From Deroplatys truncata (taxonomy: Eukaryota > Arthropoda > Insecta > Mantodea > Mantidae), in NCBI GenBank assembly GCA_030765065.1, contig CM060989.1, positions 41,469,501 to 41,533,500 on the forward strand: a stretch of 64,000 nt of DNA. The letters run 5' to 3'. Below the pieces are notes generated by a model. The model was not told where the DNA came from, made no database searches, and saw nothing but the letters and a program-made list of their open reading frames with translations. A program made the translations under genes and the position numbers. Position 1 is the first letter of the stretch; each line of letters begins with the position of its first letter. This document shows, piece after piece, positions 33,912-45,275 of the stretch.

Positions 33912-34630
33912 AGTTTTAGAAAAAGGTCCATGTGTTTGAACAACATAACTCAAAAACATCTTTAGTTGGAGTTCCAATTCAGTACCTTCCAAAGATGCAA
34001 TACGAAGATTTCCAAGAAAACTCCATCAGCCCAAACTACCCTTTACATGGTACATTTAAAAATGTCATTTTCTGAAAAATGGCTAACGATTTTGATTAAA
34101 ATACCGTATACTAAAGATATTTACATGACAAATAAAATGTATATCTTGAATTTTGTGAGAATAGCCTGTGAAATCCTCTTCATTCGGAAGAAATTTTATG
34201 GTGTTGCATAACTGGTCAACTTGAAAAGGTAAACTCAAACGTACCGACTACACAAAAAGTGTAGATCTCTTTAAAACACACAATTTACTTCAAATAACCG
34301 TTTTGTACCATAAGCCATTTCCAAGATATTCGTTATTAATGGTTCGAATTGTTCTATACTTTAGCGACTCTTTTGAAGTCCTGTTGGTTTTTAGCTGTTT
34401 TCGCTATGTAACGGAAAGAATATGGATTTTAAGACCAGCATAGAGCTTCGAGTTCTGTAACATTTAACTATCGCTATTCCCTTTGTATCTATAACGAAAT
34501 GTGTAATGTAGCTATTTCCGGAAAGTTTGTCTCGATTAAAATGAAGTAGGAAGGTAAATTTTAGTAAGAATATTTATATACCCACTAATAAGCTATAGAG
34601 GGCAGAGAAAGTCACGTGTATGTAGCTTTT
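33912..34630 (-). repeat. RX repeat A2, right side of the split copy
   Basis: Runs from GGCAGTTTTAGAAAAAGGTC through the whole common half and the A2 5' half to CAGAGAAAGTCACGTG. Confidence 0.8.
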
Positions 34631-34729
34631 CATAGCTAAACCCACGAAAGGTTAAGGATTTATCTGATGAAACTCATAACTTCAAATGTGATTTATTAAA
34701 ACTATTATTTTACGTTTACAGATTCTCCA

Positions 34730-34995
34730 CTTCCTAATAGTTGCCTTCTAATCCTGTTCCCCAGAGTTTCCTATCCTCCCAATGTCCTTTTTCCAGGTTC
34801 CATTTGCCACGTCTTCAGTGGACATTCGTTGACGCTTCTGTTCTATGAAGAATAATCTCTCCTACATCTACTTCATTTCTTATGTGTGGTATTCTAAGAT
34901 ATACTCGAGGTTCTTCGCAAACCGTCCAGTTTTGTTATATTTAATTCGCTTCCACAATTTTTCATTGCCCAATTTTCTGCACCTTACTTAAGGAC
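34730..34995 (-). pseudogene. Possible LINE reverse-transcriptase C-terminal scrap
   Basis: The reverse strand reads GAENWAMKNCGSELNITKL and later NGTWKKDIGRIG. These recall the conserved region after the RT domain in several insect non-LTR elements. Frames are broken and the match is short, so it is tentative. Confidence 0.35.
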
Positions 34996-35044
34996 ACTCC
35001 CTGCTGTAGTTTTTAAAATGTTTCGTTTTGAAATCTTTTGTCAT

Positions 35045-35316
35045 ATCCCCAAGGACTTGCAAGTTAATGCCTGGGTCAGTAGCCTGTCGAGGAACAAGCA
35101 AGCACTGAATCATAGCATATCCAGGATGGGTGATCAGCCCAATGCCTGGTATGGCGGTGAAGAAGAAATGTAGTGATGAAAGGGATGATAGGAAAATTAG
35201 TGGATAAAATTACCCAATCCAGCATTCACCTAGCGACCGGGAAAAACAGCGAAAAAACCTTCGGTCAGGTTGGTCGGTCCCGGAGTTTTGAAACCGGAAC
35301 TTCCCGAATGCCTGAT
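35045..35316 (-). mobile_element. tRNA-derived SINE, family S2
   Basis: The reverse strand has a decayed box B (CCGGTTTCAAAAC), then CGGTCGCTAGGTGAATGCTG. The shared 3' body follows: GGGCTGATCACCCATCCTGG, TTGTTCCTCGACAGGC and CTTGCAAGTCCTTGGGG. Confidence 0.8.
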
Positions 35317-36104
35317 TTACTTAATGATTAATATCCTTCACGTAGGTACCAAAATGTTAAGTTTGTCAAAAAATTTAACTGCCAAATCTTTAAAATATTC
35401 TTACTCCCTACCAATCATCATTATATCTATCTTATTTGGGTTTACTTTCAAACCACCTATTTCAAATGTGGTTACAAGTCTATTCCATGAATAAAATGTA
35501 ATAGATTTATAAAAGATAATTATTTGTTTAGTTATGTTGTTTAAAATCAAATCACTATTGTGTCAGCTGTCAGATCACGTAATACTAAATGAATGAGCAT
35601 CGACTGCTACCAACAGAGTGAATGAGAAAATAGTTAATCTCAAAATAAGCTAAGCTAAAATTAGAACACAATAAAGACAAGTTTTCTTCAAGAACATGAT
35701 TTATTCGTAAATTTGAAGGAAAAGTAGATTGAACTGGGATGGAGATTGGGATATATAACCTTTTAGTAATGCTACAATGTTTTATTTAATTTCTAACTTG
35801 TGCTCTTTATCATATAGAAAACGAGATTTCTTAGGGACCAATGAATTCACTGCACTCTGAGCGTCCATTAGAACGTCTTCAGACTAAATATTTCTCCCTT
35901 TGTGTACAAATTTCAATTTACATGCATACTATCAGCCATCAATTTCAGTTTATTTATTATCAGCAAGGATAAATCTACATATTTAATTAAAATAATTTTT
36001 CTGATTTACCTTATAAAATGTCTTTCAACAAGAGTGTCCTATCTTTGAACTTAAATAACACAAGTTCTATAAACGATAGAGGTTTATTTATTTTTTTATT
36101 TTGG
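35317..36104. other. No recognised feature
   Basis: AT-rich interval, no copy of any repeat defined here and no supported coding sequence. Confidence 0.4.
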
Positions 36105-36352
36105 AACATAATGTCATTACGTGTGGAAAAGAACATCAGTTAAGTGAACGCCGCGACTTTGTTGGGTTGCGCGTATACGGTTGACCCAATTTTCAATGAC
36201 AGAAGAACGTAAATTAGTCGAACTTCACGAATAACACGCGTGATGTTATTCATAAGATCACTTATTGTTTCTGGCTTGTTGGCATAAACTCGAGATTTAA
36301 CATAACCGCAAAAGAAGTAATCCAACGGCGTAATATCGAGGGTTATGCTGTT
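36105..36352 (-). pseudogene. Mariner-like transposase, C-terminal relic
   Basis: The reverse strand reads ITPLDYFFCGYVKSRVYANK followed by PETISDLMNNITRVIREVR, then after a frameshift ENWVNRI and HLTDVLF. This is the C-terminal end of an insect mariner-like transposase, including the last catalytic-region motif (D)xTPLDYF. The rest of the gene is absent. Confidence 0.75.
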
Positions 36353-37458
36353 TTTACTGAATGTTGGAATATTATTTTACCGTATAAGTAGTGATTGCAA
36401 ATTAATTAATCCTTATAAACAAAAGAGAGAATTAAAAAAATTGTGTTTTCTGCAAGAAAGTAAGGAATTTATGAAGTTAGAAACCTTTAACACCTATTAC
36501 TGTGAATGTTTCAGAAATTAATTACACATACTTTAAAATTCCGATATATATAACGTCTTTTTGAAGGTATATTTTATTTTTTGTGAACCTCTGATTATAA
36601 ACAACTATTCGCCAAGAGATAGAGGTTATTTGTTTGACAAAGTGTGAGGATCCCCAGTTAAGAGCTGTTATCCACGCATTACACCTCTACCTGCGTATTA
36701 ACAGCATATTAGGAGAGATACGTTAGGAGTACGTGCAAGCAATCAGCAGTTATCGTGACTGATGTGATAGTGATGGCACGCGGACTAAGGAATTCTCGAA
36801 GAAGTTGAGATACAAATTGTGTACCTGCTCTGCTTATCGTGTCATGAATACGTCCAGTCACTGTAGAGATGTAAAATGACGTTTGGTATTGGAGAAAGCA
36901 ACATTCCGCAATTCTAAGAAATTAGAGATATCTAAACACACTCTACTTAGAATCCATTTATTTTATGTCGCTTTAACTACGTGGTCATATCGCTCGGTGT
37001 TGGCCTTCTAGGTCTCATACCTGTACAATTACCATCTTGCTTCGTAACGTGAACACAGAGGCCTTAGTGCTAGGCAACTGCACTTCTTCTGTGACATGTT
37101 TTATCAGAAAAATAGCACATTTCATCCTTATACCAACAAAGGGATACCCTTTAAATAGAATTCGATGGACGCAATTATTTAAACCATCGCAGTAAACTTT
37201 TTTTATATACTCTAGGGCTTCAAGCGTCAGATGGCAGCTTCGATACGTGTCCACAGAGACCTTAGTGCTAGGCAACTATATCTCTGCTAGTATACGTGAC
37301 GTGCTATGGCATTAGGTTGCCGTCCAGTCTACCCGTTTTCATTATTTGTGGATAGAAGGCAGGGCATTCACCATTATCATCTATTTTCATTTTCAATATT
37401 GCTTGTTTTAGACAAGGTAGAAATTTGGGTCGTAGTATTAAACATCCAATTCTGTATT
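36353..37458. other. Unassigned, with a 40-bp direct repeat
   Basis: Mostly featureless. Segments 37040-37079 and 37238-37277 are about 85 percent identical direct repeats sharing CCTTAGTGCTAGGCAACT, 198 bp apart. This may be two units of a longer decayed tandem array. Confidence 0.4.
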
Positions 37459-37583
37459 TACCTTTGACTGAGGGAAACCACGAAAAACTCGGCGAGATTG
37501 TTCGGCCCAGAGGTTTAGTATCCGCAACCTTCCGAATTCGGGCCAAAGACGTTACCGCCCGAGCCATTCCGCTCGGTTCTACT
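37459..37583 (-). mobile_element. SINE S2, head end only
   Basis: The reverse strand has CGAGCGGAATGGCTCGGGCG and GGTAACGTC, as in the S2 copy at 27178, and a weak box B. It breaks off soon after CGGTTTTCCTCAGT-like sequence, so the 3' body is missing. Confidence 0.65.
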
Positions 37584-37731
37584 TAGACTTGTTTACAAAA
37601 CACCATTTTTAGGAAATATCGCTATTCTTTTCCATAAAATAATGTGCATATTTTACATAATACAACATTTTATGCAATATTAGCATTATGAACTGTAGGA
37701 AATAAATCATAAAATAATTCGCCAACCAGTC

Positions 37732-37995
37732 GTCCTCCATGGTGTAGTGGTTACCATGCTAGCCTCTAGTTCCCGAAGTCGCGGGTTCAAATCCGGTGGA
37801 GGACGATGGATTTTTTTCGGGAGTAAAAATCCTCAGCATGGCTTCCTTCGGAGAGGAAGTAAAGCAGGTGGTCCCGTGTCGTAGACTTACGGCACGTAAA
37901 AGAACCTCAAGCTTTATAAAAAGGCCTCTGAGCAAAATCACTAGTCTTTGACCCCCAATTTGGAATGGGGCGCTAAGGACTACAACAGTTAAGAG
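37732..37995 (+). mobile_element. tRNA-derived SINE, family S3, with intact tRNA-like head
   Basis: The first 73 bases (37732-37804) fold as a tRNA-like cloverleaf: acceptor strands GTCCTCC and GGAGGAC pair perfectly, box A is TGGTGTAGTGGTTACC and box B GGTTCAAATCC (37784-37794). The T stem is imperfect, so I do not call it a working tRNA. The body contains GGCTTCCTTCGGAGAGG and ACGGCACGTAAAAGAACCTC; the end is CTAAATAAACTCAA. Best S3 reference here. Confidence 0.85.
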
Positions 37996-38514
37996 TGTCC
38001 CTAAATAAACTCAATTTAATCTTAATTCGGCATCCATAGCTGACATAAGTAAGAGTGTCTTTATATATTAGTAAATGAGACGTTAGCTTGTTATTATCTG
38101 GCATGCTAAAACGATAAATAAGAACAGTCACTTATATGCATTCCTGGGAGAGAAGTGAGAAGGTGTTACGGCTTATTATCAGCTCAGTGTGTTAAGTAAT
38201 TATAAATTAAGATATTAATTATTCCGTATTTAATAATCTACTGAGACATCTGGATTTTTGTGCTCAAAGTAAAGAATATCACAAAATTGGTTTCATCTTC
38301 TCTCTATAAGACGCGGCAACTTTAAATAGTGGTACTACGTCATTGCTGTAAGAAAGACATAATTACTCTTACTGACACGCGTGCCGTAATGACCTCAAAC
38401 TATTTGTGGTGTTGCATACAATGTATTGTAATTGTTTAGTCAAAGTAGTTCAAAGAAATAAACGAAATAAAAGATAAACGGAAGCATTAAAGTAATAAGT
38501 ATAGGGTTTTAAGA
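37996..38514. other. No recognised feature
   Basis: AT-rich spacer between a SINE and an RX scrap. Confidence 0.4.
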
Positions 38515-38645
38515 ATTCTACTTTCTCTACCACTTACCCTGTAAGTAAAGAATTGCAGTCCACCCAAAATATCGATATTTACCGGAAATGCTTGTTCTGA
38601 GAACCCTGAAATAAACATTTGTGGAAAAAAAGTCCTATGTGTGTT
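38515..38645 (-). repeat. RX 3'-end fragment
   Basis: The reverse strand ends CTTACAGGGTAAGTGGTAGAG, with TTTCCGGTAAATATCG. It is directly followed by a scrap of S3 SINE. Confidence 0.7.
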
Positions 38646-38651
38646 AAAATT

Positions 38652-38735
38652 AAATATTATTTATGGACACCGTTTAACTGCTGAGGTTCTTAGAGCATCA
38701 TTCTATTCCCGAGGAATATAGTTTATTAAAGATTT
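38652..38735 (-). mobile_element. SINE S3, 3'-end fragment
   Basis: TATTTATGGACACCGTTTAACTG matches the reverse-strand 3' end of S3 at 25188 and 61452. The rest is lost. Confidence 0.6.
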
Positions 38736-38984
38736 CTTCCAAATTCAGCTCCTGAATTAATAATAGATTATAAGGGGCTTTGCAAGGCTTGAATATTAGA
38801 ACACAAACATGTTGTAGCTATAATAAAGGATACATACTAGGACGGTTTTTACTTTTAGTCATTATTTCTTCACAGACAATGCGTAAAAACAAAATGTATT
38901 ATACTTTAATTCCAAATAATATACATAGGTGGCCGTGATGTAACGGCTAAGCCTCGGAGGAATGCTAAGCAGATACAGAGCGAA

Positions 38985-39843
38985 ATAAAAAATGCGTTAC
39001 ATTCACATGAGTTTCTCTAACCTCTATCGTTTAATTAGCGGATGTACAAATTATGCTTACGAAAGTTTATTTTTCTCTCCCCTTCATTTTAACTGAGATA
39101 AAACTTTGCAGACAGCTACATTTTACAAATAGATACAAAGGGAACAGCGATAGTCAGATGTTTTAGAACTGGAAGTTATACGCTGCCTTAAAATACCATA
39201 TTATTTTCATGCAGTCGCGAAAAACAAACGAAAATCGATAGGTCTTTAAAAGAATGACAAAGTATTGAACAATTTGAATCATTAATAATGGATATCTCGG
39301 AAATGGCTTATGCCACAAAAAAGTTATTTCAAGTAATTTGTATGTTTTAAAGAGATCTACATTTTTGTGTCGTGCGTTTTTGTCTATTGCTTATCGTTAA
39401 CCAGTTATGCAAGATTATACAAAATTCCTTCCAAATGAAAGGGACTAAAGTGACTATTCTCAGAAAATTCAAGGTATACATTTTAGGTAAATATCCTTGG
39501 TGTGTGCTATTTTAATCTAAATCGTCAGTCATTTTTGAGGAAATTAAAAATATCGAAAAATATTCCATGTAAAGGATATTTTGGGGTGGGAGGATTTTCT
39601 TGAAAATCCTTGTGTCGCATCTTGCAAACATACTGAAATTAATACCGAATTTGGTATTTATCCCAATTTTCATTTTTAGCTATGCTGTGTTAGTTATGCT
39701 AGGCACACATAAGACCTTTTTCTATACGCGCTTCTTTTTTATTCAGGGGCTTCAAAACCTATATTTCTGGTGAAATCTCTGCACTGAATGTTTGCATAGA
39801 CTGCAATACTTTCCCTACCATGTACGTGGTAAAGAAGGCATAA
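38985..39843 (+). repeat. RX repeat, A2, full length
   Basis: Complete A2 copy from TGCGTTACATTCACATGAG to CATGTACGTGGTAAAGAAGG. The CA tract is reduced to CACACATAAG. Good reference for A2. Confidence 0.85.
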
Positions 39844-40386
39844 AGCATTTTTGACCAGGTATACATGTTTACTGCAGAAGGCAAAAGTGGCCCATAACGT
39901 GCGTCTATGAAGCAGAAGGTGTGGCTATTTTCATCTAGATCACTTTCACACGTGAAGATGACTAAATCAATAATATGCATGTCTTATACATCCAACAAAT
40001 CTAGCCATGCTCTTGCATAAGACACAGAAACACTTGTGTTAAACTGGCCGTTCTAGTAACACTGAACAATGGAATATCACCTGTTCACTGACACTTACCT
40101 AATGGATAAAGGGAGAACCACATTACCCTCAGGATATGTTATTTCTCTCCATGGTTCAGTGAACAGAAAACGGGGCTACGATGTTCGAGCCTGCTGCAGA
40201 CAAACCGGTAACCTTTCCATCTCTTTGCTTGGTCATTCATCCAGCTGCGTTGATAAATAAACAAGACTGATTGATTGAATGATTGATTATGCACTGAGCT
40301 GTAAGTGTGGAAATTTGCTCAATTTAATGCTCTAAACATCAGTTATTAGTGCAACGGAGTGCTTTTTAAGTTGGTAGTGTATGAAC
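39844..40386. other. No recognised gene; possible retroelement tail
   Basis: Ends in a GATTGATTGAATGATTGATT run near 40268-40287, a simple-repeat tail of the kind left by LINEs. The 63-codon open frame upstream (40069-40260) is not recognisable. Confidence 0.3.
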
Positions 40387-40388
40387 TA

Positions 40389-41675
40389 CGAGGGCTGTCC
40401 CAGAAGTGCCCGAGCTAACAAAGAAAACACAACCATTTGGGAAAAAACATCTTTATTTCTCTAAATAGTCTCCTTTCGGCCCGATACACTTTTTCCAGCG
40501 ATGTTCAATAGCTTCGATACCCTGCTTATAGTGAGAACCGTCGGTTCTGCAAAATAGTCATCAACTGCAAACTCCACCTCTTCATTGTTGGCAAATCTTT
40601 TACCACCAAGCCATTTCTTCAACTTTAGAAACAGAAAATAATCATAGGGGGCTAAGTCAGGCGAACGGGGTGCATGAGGAAACAATTCGAACTTTAACTT
40701 ATTGATTTTGCCAAGGCGATAATGGATATGTGAACTGGTGCATTGTCTTGATGAAACAGAGCTTTTGTTTTCGGTAAATGCGGCCGTTTTTGCTTGATTT
40801 CATCATTCAAACGCTGCAATAAGTTTGCATAATATTCGTTATTGCTTGCCTGTCCTTTCTTGAAGATAATCAATGAACATTATTCCACGTGCATCCCAAA
40901 AACTGACGCCATGACCTTGCCTGCAAATGGAATTGTCTTCACCTTCTTTGGAGCCGATTTTTCCCTTTCAATCCACTGCTTTGACTGTTCCTTCGTCTCA
41001 GGTGTGAAGTGATGGACCCATGTTTTATCCATGGTTGTGTATTGACGCAAAACCTCGGCTTTACTGCATCAAAACATCGCCAAACACTCGAGTAAAACAT
41101 CCTCACGACGTTGCTTTTTGTTCCATTGTGAGTAAACGCGGCACACACCTTGCGCACAGCTTTCTCATTTCTAAATTTTGAGTTAGTATGCAATGTACAG
41201 CACTTTTTGAAATACCTGCGTTGTCTGCTAGACCGTGCACTTTCAGTCGACGGTCATCCAATACCATTTTGTGGATTTTCTTCACAATTTCTGGCGTGGT
41301 CATCTCATTTGGTCGACCACTGCAATGTTCGTCTTCACAGCTCATACGGCTACGCTTAAACGCTGCCAACCAATATTTTACTGTTGTAAACGAAGGAGCA
41401 GACTCCCCCAGAGTAGAATCTAGCTCAGTTTTAATATTAGTTGGACTAAGACCTTTCAAATGAAAGTATTGTATCACATAACGATGGCCAGTTTTATCCG
41501 TGTTTACAAGTTCGCTGAGCGTTTACTATTAATGGCTACCAAACAATTACTAAACAAAGTAGCATCGTCAAACTTCAAACTTAAGCTATATAAGGGTGGT
41601 ACCTTCTACCATAGTCATTTGTTTGAAACAATTGCTAAGTATACGTCAGGTCGGGTACTTTTGGTACTGCCCTCG
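40389..41675 (-). mobile_element. mariner element 2, inactive
   Basis: 1287 bp with inverted ends CGAGGGCTGTCCCAGAAGTG and, on the other strand, CGAGGGCAGTACCAAAAGTA. Left flank is TA; the right flank is TG, so that duplication has decayed. The minus-strand transposase keeps FHLKGLSPTNIKTELDS, CEDEHCSGRPNEMTTPEIV and ISKSAVHCILTQNLEMRKL. It also keeps the last catalytic motif SPDLAPYDYFLFLKLKKWL. Frameshifts near 41103 and 40690 break it. It is not especially close to mariner 1 at the nucleotide level, so the two inserted independently. Confidence 0.9.
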
Positions 41676-41944
41676 TGTGTCATTGGTTTGTCGGACACGC
41701 ATACTTCTCAAAACTCGCAATACTGGCGCTTTATTTTCGTGTATTCCTTTCATACAATACAGGTGTATCACAATTACTGTTTTGCATCATCCTGTGTTTT
41801 CCATGAACTTACGGTGATATTTACACAAGCAAATTTAGAATTTCAACACACAAATTCGTTTCCTAGAAAGCCCATATCTACCAACAAATTTGGGACTGCA
41901 ACAATATACAACTTGCTACCCAAAACTCTGAACCAAACCACGTA
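41676..41944. other. Unassigned, between a mariner and a LINE
   Basis: Open plus-strand frame, but the residues do not match the RNase H segment expected before the LINE sequence that follows. May be decayed LINE sequence. Confidence 0.3.
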
Positions 41945-42650
41945 TTGATCCATGAAATCCGACTGTTAGGTTACAGTATAAATAAGACCGATAAAAGCCA
42001 TCTTTTGTATGGACTCCCTCTCGCATAAAAGGTAACAAAACAGCAGATGAAGCTGTAAAAGAAGCAACTAAACATCCCGTCAGTGATTCAACGAACGCCT
42101 CTCCACACCAAAACGTCATCAGTTTAATTAAACACATGTACATGCAAAAATGGAAATTGAAATGGTCATCAATCAGCAGCAAACTTCATGAAGCCGCTCG
42201 GGCTGCACACAAACTTTTCTGCGTTCCCGAACTCTCAAAAGAAGAAATCAAGTTATCGTCACTCGGCTTAGAATTGAGCACTCCAAACTAAGTCACTGTT
42301 ATCTTCTCAATAACGACCAACCTCCACACTGCACCAATTGTAACATTCCTCTAACCATTCTGCATATCCTTATAGACTGCCCACATACAGTAGATGTAGA
42401 CAACAAGCCGGCATTTCCAATCTTCCCAGTGCAGTTAACAGACTCAATATGCTCAAGAAGACGCTACAGTTTCTAATGGATACAAAACTCTCTGATTTAC
42501 TGTAAATGTTTACCTAATTCCATGTTTATGTAACTGTAAATTAATGTATACCATTATGTATTATATGTATATTATAATGTATTTTTATGACAATATGTCG
42601 TGATAAGACCATGTAGTCAAAACGATCTTAAATACATTTTTTTAAAAAAA
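41945..42650 (+). pseudogene. Jockey-type LINE 3' end with poly-A
   Basis: Starts within a decayed RNase H domain (GNKTADEAVKEATKHPVSDS). It continues through a linker (MQKWKLKWSSISSKLHEAAR) and a C-terminal segment (CNIPLTILHILIDCPHT) in a shifted frame, and ends in an A-run at about 42640-42652. It resembles the LINE at 25541, probably a related family. Confidence 0.8.
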
Positions 42651-42780
42651 AATACAATATATACCAGGGCGGAAAGTAAATGATACTGAAACTTTGAGCA
42701 GAATAACTTGTTGTATTTCAAACAATATTGAACATTAATTAGCAATAAGTAAAGGTAAATGAACTTTTCATACTTCATTT

Positions 42781-43774
42781 TGATGCAGTAATTTGTATCA
42801 CAAATTACTTAAATGTAAAGAATGATTATAATATGACTATGCATTTTTATGTGACATTGATTTGAGATGTTTATTGATTGTAATTATTGTTGAGAAGTAA
42901 GTTTATACGGCCTTACTGAAACTGACAATAATAGCGTGCAATAATGCAGCAGGGGGGGTGAGCTGTTTATCATTATTAGAGACGAGGAAGTTGCGTAATG
43001 TTGGCGCGTTTTTCTTTAGAATTTGCTGGAACATTTTCCCTAGAGCATATGTATTCATAATTTTCATTGGATATAAAAATAGACGCTAATGTTGGCGCGT
43101 TTTATTAGCCAATAGCAGCTCAGTTATAATCTTTAGGCATATCGGGGTGTAGGAGTATAAAAAGGGCTAGATTAGAGGTAGACCCCGTCAGTTCATCAAA
43201 AATCTTTGTACACTACACGTCGTCTTCAGTCAGTTCGTCGAAAACATTTGTACGTTACACGTCGCCCTCAGTCCAGCAGAAATATTTGTACAGTACACGT
43301 CGGCTATCGATTCGCAGGTTACGTGTAGCAGAGTTATGAAAAATCTAAAGTGTTGTAAAGTTAATTATACAAAAGGTTGAAGTACGCGAATTAAAAGTGA
43401 TCAGTAATGAAGTTATTATAACAGTTTCAGTTTGGCGAGTGTCAAGATCAATGTGTAAATGTGATAGTGAATGTGTTCGACAATAAAAAGTGTAAAACAA
43501 ATTCTTTCATCAGTGTTATCTTTGGATAAATGACTCCTTTCCGTTTACACAACCTGTATAAAGAGAAGTGCTCGACCAAAAGGATAATAGCTAGCCGTAG
43601 GACAGTGAACCAAAATTAAATAAAAAAACAGTAGCATTCTTTTAAACAGACACTAATACTGCCGCAAATTGCTAACACCAGATGGAGTTAACAAACCTAA
43701 CAAAGAATCACGTCACAAAATGGCTTCACCACGTGGAGTAAACACAAATACACAAACATTATAATACCGTCGCA
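42781..43774 (+). mobile_element. Solo LTR, family G1
   Basis: Begins TGATGCAGTAATTTGTATC and ends TAATACCGTCGCA between ATTT repeats (42777-42780 and 43775-43778). TATAAAA is at 43156-43162. The leader tandem repeat has three units of about 42 bp (ATTTGTAC..TACACGTCG), a different arrangement from the copy at 3003. Length 994 bp. Confidence 0.8.
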
Positions 43775-43778
43775 ATTT

Positions 43779-43997
43779 TTCAGGAATCGATGGCGCGCAC
43801 CCAATCTTCCATGTCTCTTCAATATCTAAGCTTTCATAATCCATGTCTCCGACTTAAAATTCTTCTTGAAATTCTGAATCTTATCGTCCATATTGTTAAT
43901 TTCAAACAACGGTTTGAGTCACGGCATCAACCGTCAAACAACTGACTCAAAGCCTCCTAAATTAGAACCTTACTAAGCTATCGCATTAGTTATAGCT
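43779..43997. other. Short unassigned spacer
   Basis: No similarity found. It ends at the duplication flanking the next element. Confidence 0.4.
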
Positions 43998-44010
43998 GTT
44001 GAATTGGCAG

Positions 44011-44318
44011 TTCAGTGCCATGGACTAGAGCTTGTTGCTGTGGTTCCCGGTCACGGAATTCGCCAGGGTTAGACCCCAACCATGGGGGTGCGCATTTTAA
44101 GTCCCCAGTACCCACTCAGCATCGTGAGGAAAATGAGCAGCTGCGATAGTCAGCAAACATTCTGGCGGGAGGATGCGTGAACCTGGCCACATCCTGTACC
44201 GGTTGAATAAGCGCCTGTCTCTGCAGTGCGTACGTAGGCGTGAGGCCGACAGTTGGGTGGGCAGGACTAGGCCCTTCATGGTCTGTAGCGCCACGGGGTT
44301 AAAATTAAATTAAAATTT
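44011..44318 (+). mobile_element. 308-bp retroposed element, SINE-like
   Basis: Flanked by a perfect 13-bp duplication GTTGAATTGGCAG (43998-44010 and 44319-44331). It ends in an A/T-rich tail AAAATTAAATTAAAATTT. The body is GC-richer than the flanks and contains GGTTAGACCCC, a weak box B-like string. No clear box A. Single copy in this window, so it is not assigned to S1-S3. Confidence 0.75.
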
Positions 44319-44331
44319 GTTGAATTGGCAG

Positions 44332-45009
44332 CATTTTGTTTCCGGAAATCCGAGGTGACGGTGGTTAAGTTCATTATATCGGTTTTTGTTACTAATTCAT
44401 TCCAAACCATAACACATACCATCACGCAAAAAGTAGTGTGCTTTACATAATGTGAAATGCTTAGCACAATATTGAAATAGAAGGGACTCGACTTTTCGCC
44501 TATCAAACTATTCTTCTATTCTATAATAATGCACTTCTTAGTCATATCGCGTATATTATTACAGACATTGGAGACGAATTCCTCACATCAAACAAGAAGC
44601 AAAGTTTATATGAACATGTGTCCGAAAATCCTTAGTTTTTGAGTTATTAATGAAAATTATACCTCGTTTCAGAAACTCATAGCAATTCCATAATGACATA
44701 CACCTTGGGCCAGTGACTATAGCACCCTTACAAATCTCCTGAGCGGTGTCTAATTGTTTCGTAGGCTTCCGTGATATGTTGATGAAGCGTCTCTGCATTA
44801 TAAATGTCTACTACATAAACCAAAATCCACTGTTTTGGAATTATTATTAAACGTTTATGTTCAACGCGCTTCGAGGTAAAGTCCAACAATTGAAGATTGT
44901 AACATGATGTATTGTGTTGCCATGGAGACTCTTTTTGATTTATCATTTGTAGTCTGCCTTCAACGTTTCACTTGTGCAGAAATGAGTCAACTAAACAGTG
45001 TTGCGTTTA
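44332..45009. other. No recognised feature
   Basis: Unassigned DNA; short open frames without similarity. Confidence 0.35.
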
Positions 45010-45275
45010 ACTATGCCCGGATGTTCATTTTTTGAGCAGATGGATATGATTTTTATGTACATGAAGCTGCAAATGTTATCAGGTGGCATTTTAAGATTGA
45101 AGACAGCCAAACTTTTCCTGCGGTTTATCATCGCTTGCTGAGACAGAATCCTTAGTAGCACAAACTGTGGATCAAAGAAGACCAAGAGTCGCTTATACGT
45201 CTGGCCAGAAACAAGCCATTCTGCAGGCTGTCGAAAATATTCTAGGTATCAGCAAACAAGTGGTCCCTAGCATGT
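45010..45275 (+). pseudogene. Mariner-like transposase N-terminal relic
   Basis: With frameshifts it reads EQMDMIFMY and then RPRVAYTSGQKQAILQAVEN, the layout of the helix-turn-helix N-terminus of the mariner-like family whose core lies at 46949. Only the N-terminal third is seen, with stops. A tentative assignment from remembered family motifs. Confidence 0.45.

Noticed and set aside
37732..37804. A functional tRNA gene
   Set aside because: It forms the head of a dispersed SINE with the same body as two other copies, and its T stem mispairs.
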